Assembly: GCA_944381405.1 (NCBI GenBank)
Contig: CALWLA010000001.1
Location: 62,001 to 126,000 of the forward strand
Source of the DNA: an uncultured Lachnospiraceae bacterium
Lineage (GTDB): Bacteria > Bacillota > Clostridia > Lachnospirales > Lachnospiraceae
Direction: 5' to 3'
DNA length: 64,000 bases
Below are positions 1 through 7,960 of this stretch, piece by piece. The notes under the pieces were generated by a model. That model did no database searches. It had not been told where the DNA came from and saw nothing but the letters and a program-made list of their open reading frames with translations. The first letter of the stretch is position 1. The number at the start of each line of letters is the position of its first letter. The position numbers and the translations under genes were made by a program.

Positions 1-271
1 GCACCTTCCGCATCTGCTTGCGGTCGTAGCTCTGGATCTCCTCGCCGTCGATGATGATCTTGCCGTCCGTGGGCTCGATGAGCTTGCAGATGGACTTGCC
101 CAGGGTGGACTTGCCGCAGCCCGACTCGCCTACGATTCCGAAGACCTCGCCTTTTTTTACCTCGAAATCCACGCCGTCCACTGCCTTGACAAAGATTTTT
201 TTCTCAAGCAGACCGCCGGAAACCGGATAATACTGTTTTAATCCTTCAACCTTTAATAAATCTTCTGCCAT
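1..271 (-). CDS. oppF: Oligopeptide/dipeptide ABC transporter ATPase, OppF-like (partial, N-terminal part only)
   Basis: Reading on the minus strand from an ATG at 271, the frame stays open to the window edge, so only about the first 90 residues are present. They contain a Walker A motif GESGCGKST preceded by FGIVG, which is typical of the second ATPase of Opp/Dpp peptide importers. It lies 11 bases downstream of the oppD-like gene and completes the usual pair of ATPases in the cytoplasmic motor. The Q-loop region is near the edge; signature and Walker B lie outside the window. The family assignment is firm, the substrate is not visible. Confidence 0.85.
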   Translation of the reverse strand, partial: MAEDLLKVEGLKQYYPVSGGLLEKKIFVKAVDGVDFEVKKGEVFGIVGESGCGKSTLGKSICKLIEPTDGKIIIDGEEIQSYDRKQMRKV

Positions 272-282
272 ATCCGTCCTCC

Positions 283-1260
283 CTATTTCTCACAGCGCCA
301 GCATCTGCTGAGGTGGCCGTTGCCCAGATCGAAAAATCCAGGTTCCTCCTCCTGGCAGCGCTCCGTCGCATACGGGCACCGCGGCGCAAATTTGCAGCCC
401 TTGGGCATGTATTTGGGATTGGGCACGTTTCCGGGAATGGAATCCAGCTCCTCCACATGCTCCCCGAGCTTCGGGATCGAGTTCAGAAGCCCCTCCGTAT
501 ACGGATGGGCGGTATGATCGAAAATGTCGTAAACATTGCCCTTTTCCACCACGCGGCCGCAGTACATGACTACCACGTCGTCGCAGGTCTCCGCCACGAC
601 GCCCAGGTCGTGGGTGATAAAGAGGATCGAGGTTCCGATCTCCTTCTGCAGGTGGTTCATCAGATCGATGATCTGGGCCTGGATGGTCACGTCCAGAGCC
701 GTGGTGGGCTCGTCCGCGATCAGGATGCGGGGATTGCACACCAGGGCCATGGCGATCATGACTCTCTGGCGCTGTCCGCCGGAAAGCTGGAAGGGATACT
801 CATCCACCAGACGCTCCACCCGGGGAAGTCCTGTCTTTTTCAGGATCTCGATGGTCATCTTCCGGGCTTCCTCTTTGCTCTTGTCCTGGTGCATGCGGAT
901 GGCTTCCACGATCTGGTCGCCGATCTTCATGACCGGATTCAGGCTGGTCATGGGCTCCTGGAAGATCATGGAGATCTTGTTGCCTCTGATCTTCCGCCGC
1001 TCCTCGTCGCTGAGCTTTGTGATATCCTGGCCGTCCAGAAGGATCTCTCCCTCTACGATCTTGCCGGTGGTTCCCATCAAAAGGCCCATGACAGAAAGGG
1101 CGGTGACGCTCTTTCCGCTTCCGGACTCACCCACGATACCCAAGGTGGTTCCCTCTCTCAGCTCGATGTCCACACCGTCAACAGACTTCACAACGCCGCT
1201 GTCCGTGAAGAAGTAGGTGTGCAGATTTTTGATCTCAAGAATGTTTTTTCCCGTCTCCAT
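283..1260 (-). CDS. oppD: Oligopeptide/dipeptide ABC transporter ATPase, OppD/DppD-like
   Basis: This 325-residue protein is a full-length peptide-importer ATPase. Visible motifs are Walker A GESGSGKS (about residue 45), the signature LSGGQRQR, Walker B ILIADEPTTALD and the switch histidine in FITHDLG. The C-terminal extension typical of the OppD/DppD family carries a cysteine-rich stretch with CKFAPRCPYATERC and RCWRC; related extensions have been reported to bind an iron-sulfur cluster. It follows the OppC permease by 14 bases and precedes oppF, giving the order binding proteins-B-C-D-F. It powers import from the cytoplasmic face. The transported peptide class cannot be read from the sequence. 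Confidence 0.93.
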   Translation of the reverse strand: METGKNILEIKNLHTYFFTDSGVVKSVDGVDIELREGTTLGIVGESGSGKSVTALSVMGLLMGTTGKIVEGEILLDGQDITKLSDEERRKIRGNKISMIFQEPMTSLNPVMKIGDQIVEAIRMHQDKSKEEARKMTIEILKKTGLPRVERLVDEYPFQLSGGQRQRVMIAMALVCNPRILIADEPTTALDVTIQAQIIDLMNHLQKEIGTSILFITHDLGVVAETCDDVVVMYCGRVVEKGNVYDIFDHTAHPYTEGLLNSIPKLGEHVEELDSIPGNVPNPKYMPKGCKFAPRCPYATERCQEEEPGFFDLGNGHLSRCWRCEK

Positions 1261-1274
1261 CTCTTACTCCTCCT

Positions 1275-2153
1275 TTAGTCAGTCAGCTTCGGATCCAGGG
1301 CGTCTCTGAGGCCGTCTCCAAGCAGGTTGAAGGCGAGCACCGTCAGGAAGATCGCAAGACCCGGGAACAATGTGGTATGCCAGCTGGTCATCATGTAGGT
1401 ACGGCCGTTGCTCAAAAGCAGGCCCCATTCCGGCGTCGGCGGCTGAGCGCCCATTCCCAGGAAGCTCAGGCTGGATGCGGTCAGAATGGAAGTACCGATG
1501 GACATGGTGTACTGTACGATAATGTTGGGTACGGCGCTGGGCAGGATGTGCCTGAACAGGATCCTGGCGTCGCTGGCGCCGATGTTGCGGGCAGCCTGTA
1601 CGAAAACGTTGCCCTTGGTCGCCAGAGTGGTGCTTCGCACCAGACGGGCAAAGGTGGGGGTGCTGAATACCGCCACGGCGATCACCACGTTGGTCATGCC
1701 GCTGCCCAGGATGGCGATGATGGCGATGGCCAGGATGATGCCGGGGAATGCGAATAGCACGTCGCAGACACGCATGATGGCGGAATCAAGCAGGCCGCCG
1801 TAATAACCGCCCAGAAGCCCCAGGATGGTGCCGCAGATGGCGGCGATGCTGACGGAAAACAGACCTACGCTCAAAGAGATCCGGGTACCGCAGATGATCC
1901 GGGAGAACAGGTCCCGTCCGAACTCGTCGGTGCCGAACCAGTGGGCCGCGCTGGGTCCCTGAAGGATGGCCATATAATCGTACTCGTTGATGCCATAGGG
2001 GGCGATCTGATAGCTGATAAAGGACAGGATCACCAGAAAGATGATGAAGCACATGGCCACCAGGGCGGTCTTCTGCTTCTTGAACTTTCTCACAAAGTCC
2101 TTGAATGGAGTGTTGATGTCTGTCCGCTCGTTCAATACTTTTTCTTTTGCCAT
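1275..2153 (-). CDS. oppC: Oligopeptide ABC transporter permease, OppC/DppC-like
   Basis: The 292-residue protein has the OppC-type soluble N-terminus, a first membrane helix around residues 33-53 and the binding-protein-dependent permease domain with further helices. The phrase HWFGTDEFGRDLFSR is diagnostic for the OppC/DppC/NikC family. A long coupling-loop region includes RNIGASDARILFRHILP. It forms the membrane channel with the OppB-like partner, whose stop is 16 bases upstream. Start chosen at the ATG giving MAKEKVL, behind a GGGAGG-type ribosome site. Length is normal for the family. Confidence 0.93.
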   Translation of the reverse strand: MAKEKVLNERTDINTPFKDFVRKFKKQKTALVAMCFIIFLVILSFISYQIAPYGINEYDYMAILQGPSAAHWFGTDEFGRDLFSRIICGTRISLSVGLFSVSIAAICGTILGLLGGYYGGLLDSAIMRVCDVLFAFPGIILAIAIIAILGSGMTNVVIAVAVFSTPTFARLVRSTTLATKGNVFVQAARNIGASDARILFRHILPSAVPNIIVQYTMSIGTSILTASSLSFLGMGAQPPTPEWGLLLSNGRTYMMTSWHTTLFPGLAIFLTVLAFNLLGDGLRDALDPKLTD

Positions 2154-2169
2154 AACCGTGCTCCCTCCC

Positions 2170-3090
2170 TTAGCTCAGCTTGATTTCCGGATTAAGCAGA
2201 GCATAGAGTATGTCTACCACCAGATTGATCACGATGAAGTGCAGTGAAAAGATCAGGATCAGGGACTGGATCGCGTTGTAATCACGATAGTTTACGGATT
2301 CAACCAGCAGAGAACCAAGTCCCGGGAAGGCGAATACCGTCTCGGTAACAACGGAGCCGCCCAGCAGGAAACCGAACTGCAGGCCTACGACCGTTACCAC
2401 GGAGATCATGGCGTTACGGAAAGCGTGCTTCCAGATCACCGTGTTTTCCCGGATACCCTTTGCCCGGGCCGTTCTGATGTAATCCTCCTTCATGACCTCG
2501 ATGATGGAGGATCTGGTAAAGCGGGCGATGATGGCCGCGATACTGGTGCCCAGGGCGATACCCGGAAGGATAAAGCTCTTCCAGGAGTCAGCGCCGGTGG
2601 TGGGGAACCAGTTCAGCTTGACCGCAAACAGCATAATAAGCAGGAAGCCTATCCAGAATGACGGCATCGATATGCCGGATATGGCGATCGTCATTCCAGT
2701 ATAGTCCTGCCATTTCGACCGGTGCCGTCCGGACCAGACGCCAAGCAGCACGCCGACGATCACGCTCCATACCAGGCTGAATACCGTCAGCTTTACCGTA
2801 TTCATATAGCGGAGGCTTACCTCCAGGGCTACGGGGCGCTTGGTTCTCAGGGAATCCCCGAGATCTCCGTGAAGCAGTCCCGTAACATACTTCACATACT
2901 GGGTCGTGATGGGCTGATTGAGTCCCAGCTCCTCTCTTACCACCTCAACGTCTTCCTGAGTTGCCTGAGGTCCAGCCACAAGCCTTGCCGGATCTCCCGG
3001 AATCATGCGGACAAAGAAAAATACAAAGGTGACCACAATGATCAGGGTGGGTATCACGCCGATAATTCTCTTGATAACGTATTTCAGCAT
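2170..3090 (-). CDS. oppB: Oligopeptide ABC transporter permease, OppB/DppB-like
   Basis: At 306 residues this is a complete OppB/DppB permease. It has an N-terminal helix (VIKRIIGVIPTLIIVVTFVF), the conserved MIPGDPAR motif just after it, and an ABC permease domain with the coupling sequence DYIRTARAKG, which docks on the ATPase. It lies 122 bases downstream of the binding-protein gene. A strong hairpin (3121-3157) sits in that gap and may lower permease expression relative to the binding proteins. Together with OppC it makes the peptide pore. Confidence 0.93.
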   Translation of the reverse strand: MLKYVIKRIIGVIPTLIIVVTFVFFFVRMIPGDPARLVAGPQATQEDVEVVREELGLNQPITTQYVKYVTGLLHGDLGDSLRTKRPVALEVSLRYMNTVKLTVFSLVWSVIVGVLLGVWSGRHRSKWQDYTGMTIAISGISMPSFWIGFLLIMLFAVKLNWFPTTGADSWKSFILPGIALGTSIAAIIARFTRSSIIEVMKEDYIRTARAKGIRENTVIWKHAFRNAMISVVTVVGLQFGFLLGGSVVTETVFAFPGLGSLLVESVNYRDYNAIQSLILIFSLHFIVINLVVDILYALLNPEIKLS

Positions 3091-3120
3091 CCTTTACTCT
3101 CCCGTTCCTAATAATATGAA

Positions 3121-3160
3121 AATGGCCCGGCAGGCCTTCACTTGCCGCCAGGCCATTTTT
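3121..3160 (-). terminator. Hairpin between binding protein and permease (attenuator or mRNA stabiliser)
   Basis: The arms AATGGCC (3121-3127) and GGCCATT (3151-3157) enclose a second stem CGGCA/TGCCG. On the minus strand the stem is followed by TTTTC. The site lies between the binding-protein stop (3213) and the oppB start (3090) inside one operon. It is therefore probably a partial terminator or a 3'-end stabiliser for the binding-protein transcript. Confidence 0.6.
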
Positions 3161-3212
3161 CTTACGCTTTATGCCTGTTCTGTCTCCTTATTGCCAGAGC
3201 AGGTCAGATCCA

Positions 3213-4940
3213 TTACTGGAGCATTCTTGCGTTTCTGACATTCAGGCAGCCGTCTGCGAAGTTCTTCACATTGGCGATCTTGTTGGAGGTTGCCCAGGTG
3301 TTGTCGTCGTTTGCAAGACATACCATGGGGCAGTCCTCCCAGACGATATCCTGCGCCTCAGCGTACTTCTCTGCTCTGATGCTCTCGTCTGCAGTGGAAA
3401 GCGCTTCGTAAAGCAGGTTATCGAAATCCGGGTTCTCATAGTAGCAGATGTTGTAGCTCATGGGCGGCTCGGACTCGATGGCAAGCAGCGGACGAAGCGC
3501 CCAGTCTGCGTCGCCGGTGGAGGAAGACCAGCCGATGGTGTAAAGCTCAACCTCAGCCTCCGCACCCGGTGCGTCCGTATCCTGGATCATCTCGTTTACG
3601 ACTGCGCTCTCCAGAGCGTTGATGTTTACGGTAATGCCAACCTGTGCCAGCTGCTGCTGAATGAACTCAGCCTGCTTCAGGTTTGCCGTGGTGCTGGCGC
3701 AGGTAAGAGTGGTCTCGAAGCCGTCGGGATAGCCCGCCTCAGCCAGAAGCTCCTTTGCCTTTTCCGGATCATAGGGATAGGGCTCGTTTGCCTTGTAGTG
3801 CTGGGTAGCCGGTCCCATAACGGAGGTTGCCGTTGTGGAAAGGCCGTTCTTTACGACCTGGTTGTAAGCGTCCTTGTTGATGGCATAGTTCATAGCCTGA
3901 CGGACTCTCTTGTCGGTGTAGGGCTCCTTCTGGTTGTTCATGAAGATGTAACGAACAACGATGCTTTCCTCAGCTGCCACATAGACGTTGGGATCAGCTG
4001 CCAGGGTAGCCATGCTCTCGGTGGGAACCGGCCAGATGAAGTCGGCGTCCCCTGCCTGCAGCATTGCAACACGGGTAGCGTTCTCCGTTACCGGACGGAA
4101 GGTAATGCTCTTGAAGCCTGCATCCGGCTCTGCCAGAGCGGTTCCGCCGCAGATCTCTGCGTCATAGCCCCACCAGTCGGGGTTCAGGGTTACGGTAGCG
4201 TGGTCGCCTGCAACCCACTCCTCAAAGAGATACTGTCCGGTACCAACCGGGCTGGTTGCGCAGGCCTCGTTGCCCTGGGCGATCACTTCCGGGCTCATGA
4301 GCACGCAGGCAGGATGTGCCAGGGTCGCAATGAATGCACCGAAGGGCTGGGAAAGGGTAACCTTGACGGTATAGTCGTCTACGATGTCCGTGTGGTCGAT
4401 GACGTTGCACAGGAGGGTGGTTCTCTTAAGGCCCAGCTCCTTGTCGCCCCAGCGGTCAAGGTTTGCCTTGGCTGCCGCTGCGTCCATGGGGGTGCCGTCG
4501 GAGAAGGTGATACCCTGACGGATGTGGAGGGTATACTCCGTAGCGTCGTCGTTTGCCTCATAGCTCTCCGCCAGCATGGGGATAATCTCCATGTCGTCGT
4601 TGAAGCCGAAGAAGCCGTCCATGATCAGTCTCTGGAGACCGCCGGAAAGGGTATCGGAGGTATCCATGGGATCCAGGGTGGTGAAGTCCACGTTGGTAGC
4701 GCCTACTACATCGGTCTGCTGGGATACGGACTCGCCCTCCGGAACCTCTACCGTAAAGGTGGATACCGGCTTTGCAGCCTGGGCAGCAGTCTCGCCCTCG
4801 GCAGCGGCCTCGCCGCCTGCTGCTGCGGTGGTCTGTGCTCCGCTGTCGCTGGTCTGGCTTCCGCCGCCGCAGCCTGCCATGGAAACCACCATAGCGCCGG
4901 CTGCCGCCAGGGCTGCCAGTCTTTTCAGATTCTTTTTCAT
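3213..4940 (-). CDS. Peptide ABC transporter substrate-binding lipoprotein (family 5, copy 1)
   Basis: The start is set at the ATG giving MKKNLKRLAALAAAG, because this begins a lipoprotein signal with lipobox VSMAGC; upstream in-frame codons do not look coding. The 575-residue product is a family-5 (OppA/DppA) solute-binding protein, with LDPMDTSDTLSGG near the N-terminus and the SDGT...NLDRW region typical of the fold. A low-complexity Ala/Gly/Glu linker follows the lipid anchor. It closely resembles the protein encoded at 5138-6886 along its whole length, so the pair is a tandem duplication. A private promoter lies upstream at 5028-5056. It captures peptides outside the membrane; ligand unknown. 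Confidence 0.93.
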   Translation of the reverse strand: MKKNLKRLAALAAAGAMVVSMAGCGGGSQTSDSGAQTTAAAGGEAAAEGETAAQAAKPVSTFTVEVPEGESVSQQTDVVGATNVDFTTLDPMDTSDTLSGGLQRLIMDGFFGFNDDMEIIPMLAESYEANDDATEYTLHIRQGITFSDGTPMDAAAAKANLDRWGDKELGLKRTTLLCNVIDHTDIVDDYTVKVTLSQPFGAFIATLAHPACVLMSPEVIAQGNEACATSPVGTGQYLFEEWVAGDHATVTLNPDWWGYDAEICGGTALAEPDAGFKSITFRPVTENATRVAMLQAGDADFIWPVPTESMATLAADPNVYVAAEESIVVRYIFMNNQKEPYTDKRVRQAMNYAINKDAYNQVVKNGLSTTATSVMGPATQHYKANEPYPYDPEKAKELLAEAGYPDGFETTLTCASTTANLKQAEFIQQQLAQVGITVNINALESAVVNEMIQDTDAPGAEAEVELYTIGWSSSTGDADWALRPLLAIESEPPMSYNICYYENPDFDNLLYEALSTADESIRAEKYAEAQDIVWEDCPMVCLANDDNTWATSNKIANVKNFADGCLNVRNARMLQ

Positions 4941-5027
4941 AATCCTCGTTCCTTCCTTTTTCAATTTACAGCGCTGCATGGCTAAAGCCCGCAGCATAAA
5001 ATAAGACAGTTTATAAAACTAACCCTT

Positions 5028-5056
5028 ATTATCTCTCAGAATAATACATCTGTCAA
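5028..5056 (-). promoter_or_regulatory. Sigma-A type promoter for binding protein copy 1
   Basis: On the minus strand a perfect TTGACA (5051-5056) is followed after 17 bases by GATAAT (5028-5033). It lies about 88 bases before the start codon at 4940, inside the gap between the two binding-protein genes. The second gene and the permeases could thus be transcribed without the first. Confidence 0.75.
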
Positions 5057-5137
5057 TCTTTTCCTGATGTTGTGTCTTCCCTGGGGAGTACCCGGAGGGC
5101 ATCCAGCCTTCCCCGGGCGCTTCCGCTGCGGCCGGTT

Positions 5138-6886
5138 TTACTCAGCGGCCATCCGGGCGTTCCGGATGTTCAGACAGCCGTCAGGATAGATCTTGACATT
5201 GGCAACATTGGCCTTGCTGCCCCAGGTGTTGTAGTCGTTTGCCAGGAATACCATGGGGCACTCCTGCCATACCAGATCCTGGGCCTCGGCGTAATATTCG
5301 CCCCGCTTCTCCTCGTCTGCGGTCTCCAGAGCGCTGTAGAGCAGCTCATCCAGCTCATCGCTCTCGAAATAGCTGATGTTGAAGCTTGCCGGAGGCTCGG
5401 ATTCCTTTGCCAGAAGGGGACGGATGCCCCAGTCCGCATCGCCGGTGGAGGTGGACCAGCCGCTGATGTACATATCTACCTCAGCCTCTGCGCCGGGTCC
5501 TTCCGCACCCTCTACCATCTCGCTGACGATGGCGTTCTCAAAGGATCTGATCTCCACGTTCACCCCGATCTGGGCCAGCTGCTGCTGTAAGAACTCGCTC
5601 TGCTTCAGGTCCGCAGTAGTGCTGCGGCAGATGATGGTGGTATCGAAGCCATCGGGATAGCCTGCCTCAGCCAGCAGCTCCTTTGCCTTTTCCGGATCGT
5701 AGGGATAGGGATCGTTGTGCTTATAGTGCTGTACGGAGGGGCCGATGATGGAGGTTGCCTGGGAGGCAAGTCCGTTCTTCACCACCGCGATGTAGGCGTC
5801 CTTGTCCACGCCGTAGTTCAGCGCCTGACGTACCCGCACATCGGTGAATGGCTCCTTCTGGGTATTCAAGAACAGCCACCGTACCACGATGCCCTCGCCT
5901 GCGTCCACATACACGTCCGGATCCTCTGCCAGAAGCTGCATGCTCTCGGTGGGTACCGGCCAGATGAAATCCGCATCCCCGGACTGGAGCATGGCCACAC
6001 GGCTGGCGTTCTCGCCTACTGGACGGAAGGTGATGCTCTTGAAGCCTGCATCCGGCTCCGCCAGGGCGGTTCCGCCGCAGATCTCCGCATCATAGCCCCA
6101 CCAGTCGGTATTCAGAGTCACGGTGGCATGGTCGCCTGCCACCCACTCCTGGAAGATGTACTGTCCCGTACCTACCGGGTTTTCTGCGCAGGCCGCGCTG
6201 CCCTGCTCGATGACCTTGGGGCTCATGAGCACGCAAGCCGGATGGGCCAGGGTGGAGATGAAGGCGCCGAAGGGCTCCGTCAGCGTCACCTTTACGGTGT
6301 AATCGTCAACGATCTCCGTGGACTCCAGGATGTTGCACAACAGGGTGGTCCGCTTCAGGCCCAGGGTCTTGTCTCCCCAACGGTCGAAGTTGGCCTTTGC
6401 CGCCGCCGCGTCAAAGGGGGTCCCGTCGGTAAAGCTGATGCCCTGGCGCAGATGGATGGTAAACTCCGTGGCGTTGTCGTTGGCCTCGTAGCTTTCTGCC
6501 AGCATGGGGATGATCTTCATGTCGTCGTCAAAGCCGAAGAGGCCGTCCATCATCAGACGCTGAATGCCTCCGGAAAGGGTATCGGAGGTATCCAGGGGAT
6601 CCATGGTGATGAAATCCACCTGCATGGCTGCCACCACATCGGTCTCCTGGGAGACGGACTCTCCTGCGGGGACCTCCGGCACCACGGCGGATACCGGAAG
6701 GGCGGTCTGCTGGGCCTGTGTCTCGGCTGTCTCAGCCCCGCTGCTCTCCCCGGCCCCGGTCTGGGCCGCGCTCTGGGCGGCAGTGGTCTCAGCGGCTTCC
6801 TGGCTTCCGCCGCAGCCTGCGGTCATGGAAGCGATCAGCCCCGCCATAAGAAAAAAGGACGCCAAACGGCGTTTATTACATTTCAT
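5138..6886 (-). CDS. Peptide ABC transporter substrate-binding lipoprotein (family 5, copy 2)
   Basis: The 582-residue product begins MKCNKRRLASFF and has a lipoprotein signal with cysteine in MTAGCGG, preceded by the ribosome site GGGAGGAG. It is a family-5 peptide-binding protein and a close paralogue of the protein at 3213-4940: long identical blocks such as DTSDTLSGG, IPMLAESYEAND and AEPDAGFKSITFRPV are shared. Differences are concentrated in the signal, the linker and scattered surface positions. It is the first gene of the transporter operon and faces the hydrolase gene at 7170 across a 283-base divergent promoter region. Different ligand ranges for the two copies are likely but unproven. 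Confidence 0.93.
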   Translation of the reverse strand: MKCNKRRLASFFLMAGLIASMTAGCGGSQEAAETTAAQSAAQTGAGESSGAETAETQAQQTALPVSAVVPEVPAGESVSQETDVVAAMQVDFITMDPLDTSDTLSGGIQRLMMDGLFGFDDDMKIIPMLAESYEANDNATEFTIHLRQGISFTDGTPFDAAAAKANFDRWGDKTLGLKRTTLLCNILESTEIVDDYTVKVTLTEPFGAFISTLAHPACVLMSPKVIEQGSAACAENPVGTGQYIFQEWVAGDHATVTLNTDWWGYDAEICGGTALAEPDAGFKSITFRPVGENASRVAMLQSGDADFIWPVPTESMQLLAEDPDVYVDAGEGIVVRWLFLNTQKEPFTDVRVRQALNYGVDKDAYIAVVKNGLASQATSIIGPSVQHYKHNDPYPYDPEKAKELLAEAGYPDGFDTTIICRSTTADLKQSEFLQQQLAQIGVNVEIRSFENAIVSEMVEGAEGPGAEAEVDMYISGWSTSTGDADWGIRPLLAKESEPPASFNISYFESDELDELLYSALETADEEKRGEYYAEAQDLVWQECPMVFLANDYNTWGSKANVANVKIYPDGCLNIRNARMAAE

Positions 6887-6916
6887 ACTCTCTCCTCCCT
6901 TCAGTTTTACGCGCCC

Positions 6917-6952
6917 AAATGTCTTTTATCACCGGACATTTGTTTGCAAACA
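6917..6952. promoter_or_regulatory. Paired inverted repeats in the leader of the peptide-transport operon
   Basis: Two symmetric elements abut: AAATGTC-N11-GACATTT (6917-6941) and the perfect palindrome TGTTTGCAAACA (6941-6952). They lie 31-66 bases before the binding-protein start codon. A minus-strand promoter-like TTGTTG-N17-TGTAAT lies just upstream of them. An operator role is inferred from symmetry and position only. Confidence 0.4.
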
Positions 6953-7120
6953 GATTTTGCTTATTATTACACACCTTTTATGATTTTTCAACAATTATTT
7001 TCAAAAAGCGACCGGTTTTCATTAAATAAGATTACTAATATGATTACCAAACCTTATCGGTTTTTATAAAAAGCATAACTTGAAGTTATTGTATTTTTTT
7101 CTTTTCAACAGCCCAAAATG

Positions 7121-7129
7121 TGGTATACT
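7121..7129 (+). promoter_or_regulatory. Extended -10 promoter of the amidotransferase-like gene
   Basis: TGG immediately followed by TATACT forms an extended -10 element about 40 bases before the start codon at 7170. No good -35 hexamer is seen, which is usual for extended -10 promoters. Confidence 0.5.
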
Positions 7130-7169
7130 GGTTAAATCATTTTACAAGGATTTGATAAGGAGGCAACTT

Positions 7170-7892
7170 ATGTCCCAAAAGCCAGTCATCGGCATCGTCA
7201 CCGTCCACGACGAAAGCCCGATCCCCAGAATCTTTACCAACGAGCACTACCCCAAGGCCGTCATCCGGGGCGGCGGCACCCCCGTCATGCTGCCGGTCAC
7301 CACGGACCGGGAGGTGCTGCAGCAATTCACCGGCCTCTGCGACGGTTTTCTTTTCAGCGGCGGTCAGGATATCTCTCCCATGAGATACGGAGAGCTCCAG
7401 AGCCGTCTCTGCGGTTCCACCAGCCTGCTTTTGGATGATTTTCAGATTCCGCTGATGCAGATGGTGCTGGAGAGCCGGAAGCCCTTTGTGGCCATCTGCC
7501 GGGGCATCCAGGTCCTGAACGTAGCCCTTGGGGGCACCCTGTATCAGGACGTGACAGAGTATTCCGAAAAGGTTGCAAAGCATATCCAGGAAGCAAACCG
7601 TGGGGATGTGACCCATCCCGTGGAGATTCAGGAAGGCACCCAGCTTTACGATCTCTTCGGAAAGCAGATCTGGACCAACAGCTTCCATCACCAGGCCCTG
7701 AAAAAAGTGGCAGACCGCCTTACGGTATCCGCCCGCTGCCCCGACGGCATCGTGGAGGCCGTGGAGGTGAAGGACTATCCCTACGGCATGGGCATCCAGT
7801 GGCATCCCGAGGGCATGCTGCCCTATGACGACGCCATGCTGCCCCTGTTCCAGGAGCTGGTGCGTGCATCCATTTCAAAAGCGGCGGACTAA
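7170..7892 (+). CDS. Peptidase C26 / gamma-glutamyl-GABA hydrolase family (PuuD-like) class-I amidotransferase fold protein
   Basis: The start is the ATG giving MSQKPVIGIV, directly behind a perfect AAGGAGG; a longer frame upstream lacks such a site. The 240-residue protein has the class-I glutamine amidotransferase triad: nucleophile Cys110 in FVAICRG and His212/Glu214 in IQWHPEG. FSGGQDISP is typical of the C26 branch, which hydrolyses gamma-glutamyl amides such as gamma-glutamyl-GABA or trims gamma-glutamyl peptides. It is transcribed divergently from the peptide importer, so processing of imported gamma-glutamyl compounds is plausible but inferred. A strong terminator overlaps the stop codon. 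Confidence 0.9.
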   Translation: MSQKPVIGIVTVHDESPIPRIFTNEHYPKAVIRGGGTPVMLPVTTDREVLQQFTGLCDGFLFSGGQDISPMRYGELQSRLCGSTSLLLDDFQIPLMQMVLESRKPFVAICRGIQVLNVALGGTLYQDVTEYSEKVAKHIQEANRGDVTHPVEIQEGTQLYDLFGKQIWTNSFHHQALKKVADRLTVSARCPDGIVEAVEVKDYPYGMGIQWHPEGMLPYDDAMLPLFQELVRASISKAAD

Positions 7893-7911
7893 ATCGGTCC
7901 GCCGCTTTTTT
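7880..7911 (+). terminator. Intrinsic terminator, probably bidirectional
   Basis: The perfect arms AGCGGCGGAC (7880-7889) and GTCCGCCGCT (7897-7906) are followed by a run of T on the plus strand and by TTTTG on the minus strand. It can end both the hydrolase gene and the convergent transporter gene at 7961. Confidence 0.9.
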
Positions 7912-7960
7912 CTCGTCTCTTTTTCCAGATAAACTGTATTCAGTTCAAATGTCGAAGCGA

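Noticed and set aside
3171-4985. Plus-strand frame opposite the peptide-binding protein
   Set aside because: A shadow of a well-supported lipoprotein gene; it also runs through the intergenic hairpin.
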